NCBI GenBank assembly: GCA_964408185.1
Contig: CAYOYK010000010.1
Span: 3,974 to 67,973 of the forward strand
DNA: 64,000 nucleotides
Source: CAYOYK01 sp964408185
Lineage (GTDB): Bacteria > Bacillota > Clostridia > Christensenellales > Aristaeellaceae
Direction: 5' to 3'
This document shows, piece after piece, positions 59,393-64,000 of this stretch. Position numbers and translations under genes: made by a program. Each line of letters opens with the position of its first letter. The first letter of the stretch is position 1. Below the pieces are notes generated by a model. That model was not told the DNA's origin. It saw only the letters and a list, made by a program, of their open reading frames with translations, and did not search any database.

Positions 59393-60073
59393 TCAATCGC
59401 GGTTGCGCGCGATGAGCAGCAGCCGCACAAGCTGCAGCAGGCTGCTGATGGCCGCGGCCACGTAGGTCAGCGCGGCGGCCTGCAGCACGGCCTTTACGCC
59501 GCGCATTTCTTCCTCGTCCACATAGCCGCCCTGCTCCAGCGCCTGCGTGGCCCGACGGCTAGCGTTGAACTCCACCGGCAGCGTAATCAGCGAGAACAGC
59601 AGCGCCAGCGCAAAGCACCCGATGCCCACGTACAGCAGCGGCTTCCAGCTGAAGATCAGCCCGACCAGAAAAATAGGAAAGTACAGGTTGCTGCCGATAT
59701 TGACTACCGGCACAATCGCCGTGCGCAGCTTGAGCGGCGCGTAGCCGGAGGCGTGCTGCATGGCATGCCCGCACTCGTGCGCAGCGATGCCGAGGGCCGC
59801 GACGCTATCGGAGCCGTACACGCCGTCGCTCAGGCTGAGCGTATTGTGCTTGGGGTCGTAGTGATCGGTCAGGCTGCCTTGCACATGCCCGATGCTCACA
59901 TCGCCGCAGCCGGACCGGCTGAGCAGCTCGCGGGCGACGTCCTTGGCGGGAAGGCCGCTCTTGGCGCGCACCTTGCCGTATTGCTTGTACGCCGAGCTGA
60001 CGCGCCACTGGGCCCACAGGCCAAGCAGCAATCCGGGAATGACCAAAAGCATGGTCCAATCAAAATAATACAC
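59393..60073 (-). CDS. YugP-like zinc metallopeptidase, membrane bound
   Basis: 226 residues starting at GTG 60073, with GAGGGAGG about 9 bases upstream. N-terminal membrane helix, zinc site AAHECGHAMQHASGY (HExxH-like HECGH), two further helices and the downstream Glu in LPVEFNASRRA. This is the neutral zinc metallopeptidase_2 (YugP) family of membrane proteases with unknown substrates. First gene of the operon with the helicase and TraB protein. Confidence 0.92.
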   Translation of the reverse strand: MYYFDWTMLLVIPGLLLGLWAQWRVSSAYKQYGKVRAKSGLPAKDVARELLSRSGCGDVSIGHVQGSLTDHYDPKHNTLSLSDGVYGSDSVAALGIAAHECGHAMQHASGYAPLKLRTAIVPVVNIGSNLYFPIFLVGLIFSWKPLLYVGIGCFALALLFSLITLPVEFNASRRATQALEQGGYVDEEEMRGVKAVLQAAALTYVAAAISSLLQLVRLLLIARNRD

Positions 60074-60214
60074 GTGGTTGCCCTCCCTCTGACAATCGGG
60101 TATACTGGAGCCGTCGGGGCATGACGCGCCCCCATATCAGCATACACCAAATCAGGAAAAAAACAAGCGGCGGGGCCTCAAATGTCGCCTCGCCAAGACG
60201 AAAGGCGGAGCAAC

Positions 60215-60703
60215 ATGACGGAACGGACATTTGCGGAGATCGCCCCCATCCTGAACGATAAAATGGCGCACGGCGGCGTATTCCTCAACACACCCAGCAA
60301 TACCATGACCATCGGCTGGGGCGCGGAGGGCATCTGCTTCCAGAAGCCCTGCCTGCTGGTGGTTGTGCGCAGGAGCCGCCACACGTGGGAGCTGATGGAA
60401 AAAGCCCGCTGCTTCACCGTGAGCATCCCCCTGCACGACATGAAGCAAGAGCTTGCCTTTGCGGGCACAACGTCCGGTCGGGAGGTGGATAAGTTTACCG
60501 GCCACGGCCTCACCGCCGAGCCGGGCCGCGAGGTACAGGCGCCCATTGTAGCCGAGTGCGAGCTGCACGTGGAGTGCCGGGTGGTCTCCATTGCCGAGAT
60601 GCGTCCGGGGGCGACCGACGACGCCGTGATGGCGCGTCACTATCTGGATCATGACATGCACACGCTGTACTGGGGCGAGGTTGTCGCCTGTTACGAGAAA
60701 TAA
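60215..60703 (+). CDS. Flavin reductase family protein
   Basis: 162 residues from ATG 60215 (AAGGCGGAG about 6 bases upstream). NTMTIGWGAEGICFQKPCLL and ARCFTVSIPLHDMKQELAFA, with FTGHGLTAEPG, are typical of clostridial FMN split-barrel flavoreductase-like proteins. Probably binds FMN; electron donor and acceptor unknown. Single gene. Confidence 0.88.
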   Translation: MTERTFAEIAPILNDKMAHGGVFLNTPSNTMTIGWGAEGICFQKPCLLVVVRRSRHTWELMEKARCFTVSIPLHDMKQELAFAGTTSGREVDKFTGHGLTAEPGREVQAPIVAECELHVECRVVSIAEMRPGATDDAVMARHYLDHDMHTLYWGEVVACYEK

Positions 60704-60709
60704 AGCACC

Positions 60710-60740
60710 GTATACATCGTCCCTCCTCCGGGCAGACTGA
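60710..60740 (+). promoter_or_regulatory. Candidate sigma-F promoter of spoIIR
   Basis: GTATA (60710-60714), 16-bp spacer, GGCAGACTGA (60731-60740), a partial match to the sigma-F consensus GYATA-16-GGNRANANTW. In Bacillus spoIIR is a sigma-F gene. Confidence 0.5.
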
Positions 60741-60767
60741 GGGCAGTCTACCGGGGGAGGGGATCGC

Positions 60768-61361
60768 ATGTTTGTTCGGTTTTTCTCGTTATGCCTGCTG
60801 ATGCTGGCGCTGTGGCCCGCGCCTGCCTGCGCCGAGTCCGCGGAGGAAGCGTCGCTGAGGCGCGCCGCCGCCGATGGCGCGATCGTGCGCCTGCATATCT
60901 TAGCCGAGGACGACAGCCCCGCGGCGCAGGCGCGCAAGCTGCGCGTGCGGGACGCGGTGCTCGCGGCCTATGGCGAGGCGCTCGCGGCGCTGCCGGACAG
61001 CGCGGACGCGGCCTATGCGTGGCTGCAGGCGCACGCGGAGGATATGCGCCTTGTCGCCGAGGACGCGGCGCGCGCCGAGGGCTTTGACGGCCCGGTCACG
61101 GCGGAGGTCGGCTGGCTGACGCTGCCGGCGAAGCGGTACGGCGCGGTGCTGCTGCCGGAGGGCGACTATCGCGGCCTGCGCATCACGCTGGGCGCGGGGG
61201 AGGGCCGCAACTGGTGGTGCGTTCTGTTTCCGAGGCTGTGCTTGGCGGCGGCGGGAGAGGAGCCGTGGCAGGCGGCGGAGCGGGACGAGGGTGCGGCCGA
61301 CGCGGTTCCTCTGCGGGCCGATTCGCTTAAGGTACTGCGGTGCTGGCTGCTGTGGCCGTAG
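60768..61361 (+). CDS. spoIIR: Stage II sporulation protein R
   Basis: 197 residues with a signal peptide to about residue 22. IVRLHILAEDDSPAAQARKL and the C-terminal GAGEGRNWWCVLFPRLCL are the defining SpoIIR motifs. Made in the forespore and secreted into the intermembrane space, it triggers the SpoIIGA protease to activate sigma-E in the mother cell. GGGGGAGGGG precedes ATG. Its presence shows the organism has the sporulation program. Stop is TAG. Confidence 0.95.
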   Translation: MFVRFFSLCLLMLALWPAPACAESAEEASLRRAAADGAIVRLHILAEDDSPAAQARKLRVRDAVLAAYGEALAALPDSADAAYAWLQAHAEDMRLVAEDAARAEGFDGPVTAEVGWLTLPAKRYGAVLLPEGDYRGLRITLGAGEGRNWWCVLFPRLCLAAAGEEPWQAAERDEGAADAVPLRADSLKVLRCWLLWP

Positions 61362-61477
61362 CCGCGCAAAACAGCGGCTTGACGCGGCGGCCGCGAAAAG
61401 CGGCGGCTTGATGCGGCAGCGGCGCCCGCTTTTCCCGGCGAACAAACACGCCGGGTATTCCTTTTTACTGGCAAATG

Positions 61478-61486
61478 TGATATAAT
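61478..61486 (+). promoter_or_regulatory. Extended -10 promoter of remA-gmk-rpoZ-coaBC
   Basis: TGATATAAT at 61478-61486 is a TGn-extended perfect -10; the -35 (TTCCTT) is poor. Lies about 45 bases before remA. Confidence 0.7.
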
Positions 61487-61530
61487 CAATTTTAACCCCT
61501 TTCGCGACGGGGAGGAAGCGGAGGCACGGC

Positions 61531-61794
61531 ATGCGGCTGATCAACATCGGGTTTGGCAACATGGTTTCGGCGGATCGTATCGTGGCCATTGTCAGCCCGG
61601 ATTCCGCGCCGGTGAAGCGCTTGGTGCAGGAGGCGCGCGAGCGCAAGCACGTGGTGGACGCCACGCAGGGCCGACGGACTCGCGCGGTCATCGTAACGGA
61701 TACCGACCATGTGGTGCTCTGCGCCATTCAGCCCGAAACCGTATCTGCCCGCGCCCAGAGCCGCGAGCTTCTATCGGACGACAAGGAGGCTTGA
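61531..61794 (+). CDS. remA: RemA-like (DUF370) regulator
   Basis: 87 residues. LINIGFGNMVSADRIVAIVS, SAPVKRLVQEARERKHVVDA and VVLCAIQPETVSAR match RemA/DUF370, a DNA-binding regulator of biofilm matrix and osmoprotection genes in Bacillus. GGGGAGGAAG lies about 14 bases upstream. The gene order remA-gmk-rpoZ-coaBC is a well known Gram-positive arrangement. Confidence 0.93.
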   Translation: MRLINIGFGNMVSADRIVAIVSPDSAPVKRLVQEARERKHVVDATQGRRTRAVIVTDTDHVVLCAIQPETVSARAQSRELLSDDKEA

Positions 61795-61795
61795 C

Positions 61796-62407
61796 ATGCC
61801 CATTGATGCAAGGAAGATCGGCATGCTGCTGATTATCTCCGGCCCATCCGGCACAGGCAAGGGCACGCTGTGCAGCCGCCTGCTCGGCAGCGACCCCAGC
61901 ATCCGGTTCTCGTGCAGCGCCACGACCCGCGCGCCCCGTCAGGGTGAGATCGACGGCGTGCATTACCATTTTATCACCGAGGAGCGCTATGACGAGCTGC
62001 TGGCCGAGGACGCGTTTTTGGAGCACGCCACGGTGCACGGGCACCGCTACGGAACGCTCAAGGCTCCCGTGGAGGAGATGCGCCAGCAGGGCCTCAACGT
62101 TCTGCTGGATATCGATCCGCAGGGGGCCGTAACGGTGATGGAACGCGCGCAGGACTATGTGAGCGTGTTCATTCTGCCGCCCAGCTTCGCGGAGCTGCGC
62201 GTCCGCCTGCACACCCGCAACACGGACGATCCCGTGGAGATCGAGCGCAGGCTGCGCAACGCCCGGCAAGAGGTGCTCAACATCGGCAAGTACCAGTACG
62301 CGGTTATCAACGGCGACTTGGAGCTTGCGTTTTCCCAGCTGCAAAGCATTGTAAACGCCGAAAAGCAGCGCACCAACCGGTTTATCCCGATCATTACCGA
62401 GGACTGA
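61796..62407 (+). CDS. gmk: Guanylate kinase
   Basis: 203 residues from ATG 61796 (AAGGAGG 6 bases upstream). P-loop ISGPSGTGKGTLCSRL, FSCSATTRAPRQGEIDGVHY for GMP binding, LLDIDPQGA, and the lid NTDDPVEIERRLRNA. Converts GMP to GDP. One base after the remA stop. Confidence 0.96.
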   Translation: MPIDARKIGMLLIISGPSGTGKGTLCSRLLGSDPSIRFSCSATTRAPRQGEIDGVHYHFITEERYDELLAEDAFLEHATVHGHRYGTLKAPVEEMRQQGLNVLLDIDPQGAVTVMERAQDYVSVFILPPSFAELRVRLHTRNTDDPVEIERRLRNARQEVLNIGKYQYAVINGDLELAFSQLQSIVNAEKQRTNRFIPIITED

Positions 62408-62421
62408 GGAGGAGCATTATC

Positions 62422-62637
62422 ATGGCGATTGTAAACCCGACGATTGTGGAACTGTGCGAAAAAGTCGATTGCCGCTACACGCTGGTGGTGGAGACGTCCA
62501 AGCGCGCCCGTCAGCTTGTAAGCGGTGCGCAGCCCCTGATCGACCCCAAGGAGATGAAGCCGCTGAAGATCGCCGTGGAGGAGGTCGACCGCGGGCTCAT
62601 CACCTACAGCCGCAACCCGGACATCGAGGAACAGTAA
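62422..62637 (+). CDS. rpoZ: DNA-directed RNA polymerase omega subunit
   Basis: 71 residues: INP-like start NPTIVELCEKVDCRYTLVVE, TSKRARQLVSGA and KPLKIAVEEVDRGLITY are the omega signature. Assists RNA polymerase assembly. GAGGAGC lies 9 bases before ATG. Confidence 0.95.
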   Translation: MAIVNPTIVELCEKVDCRYTLVVETSKRARQLVSGAQPLIDPKEMKPLKIAVEEVDRGLITYSRNPDIEEQ

Positions 62638-63846
62638 ATGCTGACGGGCCAGAACATCCTGCTGGGCGTAACGGGCGGTATCGCGGCGTATAAGGCGGCG
62701 GAGGTCGTATCGCGCCTGCGCAAGCTGAACGCGACGGTGGACGTGGTGATGACCAAGAACGCCGCCGAGTTTGTTACGCCCCTGACCTTTGAGACCCTCT
62801 CCGGCCGCCCGACGGTAACGGATACATTCGCGCGCCCGGAGCGCTGGGAGGTCAAGCATGTGTCGCTGGCCCAAAAGGCGACGCTTTGCCTTGTTGCGCC
62901 TGCCACGGCCAACCTGATGGCCAAGCTGGCCGTCGGCATTGCGGACGATATGCTCACCACCACGCTGCTGGCGACGCGCGCGCCGCTGCTGCTGGCCCCC
63001 GCGATGAACACGGGCATGTGGGAGGCCGCCGCAACGCAGGAGAACCTGCGCAAGCTGCAGGAGCGCGGCGTGCGTTTCATCGGCCCGGCGGGTGGACGCT
63101 TGGCCTGCGGCGACAGCGGCGTTGGCCGCATGAGCGAGCCGGAGGAGATCGTCGCCGCCGCGTGCGAGCTGCTCGCACCCCGGAAGGATCTGTCCGGCCT
63201 GCGCGTGCTTGTCACGGCCGGCCCCACCCGCGAGCGCATCGACCCGGTGCGTTACCTGACCAACGATTCCAGCGGCAAGATGGGCTACGCGCTGGCACGG
63301 GCCGCGCAAAGGCGCGGCGCGCAGGTCACGCTGGTATCGGGCCCCGTCGCCCTGACCGCTCCCGATCACGTGGAGCTGGCGCCCGTGCTGACCACGTGCG
63401 AGCTGTACGACGCCGTGCTGAGCCGCTGCAAGACCGCCGATGTTGTGATACAGGCCGCCGCCCCGGCCGACTATCGGCCGGCGCAGGAGAGCGACCGCAA
63501 GCTGAAAAAGCAGGACGGCGCGCCGCTCACCCTGACACTGTACGAGAACCCGGACGTTGCCCGCGCCGTCGGCGAAGGCAAGCGCGCCGGGCAGACGCTG
63601 GTTGGCTTTGCCGCCGAGACCGACGACCTGCTGGCAAACGCCCGGCAGAAGCTATCCAAAAAGAACCTTGATCTCATTGTCGCCAACGATGTCACTCAGC
63701 CCGGCGCCGGCTTTGGCGTGGACACCAACATCGTCACGCTGGTTACGCGCGGGGGCGCGACCCCCTACCCCCTCATGAGCAAGGCGGATGTGGCGGACCG
63801 TATTCTTGATAAGGTGCTGGAGCTGCGCCAATCTGCCGAGCGCTGA
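62638..63846 (+). CDS. coaBC: Bifunctional phosphopantothenoylcysteine decarboxylase / phosphopantothenate-cysteine ligase
   Basis: 402 residues. N-terminal flavin decarboxylase (CoaC): ILLGVTGGIAAYKAAEV, VKHVSLAQ with the catalytic His, APAMNTGMWE and the Cys of GRLACGDSGVGRM. C-terminal ligase (CoaB): VLVTAGPTRERIDPVRYLTN, SSGKMGYALA and the Lys pair in SDRKLKKQDG. Two steps of coenzyme A synthesis. ATG follows the rpoZ stop directly. Confidence 0.96.
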   Translation: MLTGQNILLGVTGGIAAYKAAEVVSRLRKLNATVDVVMTKNAAEFVTPLTFETLSGRPTVTDTFARPERWEVKHVSLAQKATLCLVAPATANLMAKLAVGIADDMLTTTLLATRAPLLLAPAMNTGMWEAAATQENLRKLQERGVRFIGPAGGRLACGDSGVGRMSEPEEIVAAACELLAPRKDLSGLRVLVTAGPTRERIDPVRYLTNDSSGKMGYALARAAQRRGAQVTLVSGPVALTAPDHVELAPVLTTCELYDAVLSRCKTADVVIQAAAPADYRPAQESDRKLKKQDGAPLTLTLYENPDVARAVGEGKRAGQTLVGFAAETDDLLANARQKLSKKNLDLIVANDVTQPGAGFGVDTNIVTLVTRGGATPYPLMSKADVADRILDKVLELRQSAER

Positions 63847-63875
63847 TTCCGGCCGTTTGGGGATTGCCGACAGTC

Positions 63876-63898
63876 CAAAACAAAATGCTTTGTTTTTT
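63876..63898 (+). terminator. A/T-rich terminator-like hairpin after coaBC
   Basis: AAAACAAA and TTTGTTTT arms around ATGC, ending in six T (63893-63898 region). Weak stem; moderate confidence. Confidence 0.5.
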
Positions 63899-63910
63899 AG
63901 GTGCAGATAC

Positions 63911-63939
63911 TAGACAAATCGCCCCGCAAGAGTTATAAT
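63911..63939 (+). promoter_or_regulatory. Promoter of the tRNA gene
   Basis: TAGACA (63911-63916), 17-bp spacer, perfect TATAAT (63934-63939). Confidence 0.85.
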
Positions 63940-63954
63940 GTTTTTCGCTGACGC

Positions 63955-64000
63955 GCCAATATAGCTCAGTTGGTAGAGCAGCGGTTTCGTAAACCGCAGG
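63955..64000 (+). tRNA. tRNA-Thr (CGT), truncated by the window edge
   Basis: Acceptor strand GCCAATA (63955-63961), T8-A9, D arm GCTC...GAGC, and anticodon stem GCGGT/ACCGC with loop TTCGTAA, giving anticodon CGT, which reads threonine ACG codons. The T arm and 3' acceptor strand lie beyond position 64000. Confidence 0.93.

Overview
The window comes from a GC-rich, endospore-forming member of the Clostridia (Bacillota), probably an uncultured gut lineage. The evidence is a SpoIIR gene, a Spo0A-like regulator, a class B sortase, an IspH/ribosomal protein S1 fusion, an NfnAB pair, AGGAGG-type ribosome binding sites on nearly every gene, and vegetative promoters of the TTGACA/TATAAT type with 17-bp spacers. 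No rRNA operon, CRISPR array, insertion sequence or prophage is visible. One partial tRNA-Thr(CGT) lies at the right edge.

Left third (1-24.7 kb): a metN gene cut by the left edge sits behind a Cys/Met-rich leader peptide and an intrinsic terminator. Divergent from it is an operon with a transglutaminase-like protein, a PilC-type platform protein, four small membrane-anchored pseudopilin-like proteins and a PilT-type ATPase. Next come an M28 peptidase gene broken by an in-frame TAG, a hotdog thioesterase, an unknown 519-residue protein, and capF/capG sugar-nucleotide genes. These are followed by secreted or membrane unknowns, a LacI regulator, a Spo0A-like protein that has lost its phosphoacceptor, TSCPD, DEAD-box helicase and F420-ligase-like genes, a nitroreductase/acetyltransferase operon, a DUF3737 protein, and a pair resembling a type VII (LXG-like) effector and its DUF4176 partner.

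Middle (24.7-43.5 kb): a HlyD/ATPase/MacB-like export operon whose promoter carries an 11-bp-period direct repeat; sortase B; the operon hutP-cmk-plsC-ispH/rpsA; a free-standing structured small RNA with its own consensus promoter and terminator; the operon ridA-nfnA-nfnB (ferredoxin/NADH/NADPH electron bifurcation); a DUF3795 protein; a CopA-type ATPase; and a FecCD-type metal/siderophore ABC operon behind a leader with mutually exclusive antiterminator and terminator folds.

Right third (43.5-64 kb): a REC-degenerate-GGDEF gene and an EAL-PAS-GGDEF gene in the same frame, separated by a single TAG; a TetR-controlled five-gene reductase/membrane operon with a perfect palindromic operator; TspO; small membrane proteins; a GNAT; an operon with a zinc peptidase, a PD-(D/E)XK-XPD/DinG-like nuclease-helicase and a TraB/GumN protein; a flavin reductase; spoIIR with a sigma-F-like promoter; and the housekeeping string remA-gmk-rpoZ-coaBC before the tRNA.

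The most promising undescribed elements are regulatory RNAs: the Cys/Met leader-peptide attenuator of metN, the switch-like leader of the FecCD operon, and the 6S-like RNA after nfnB. All assignments come from reading sequence and translations; no database search was run.
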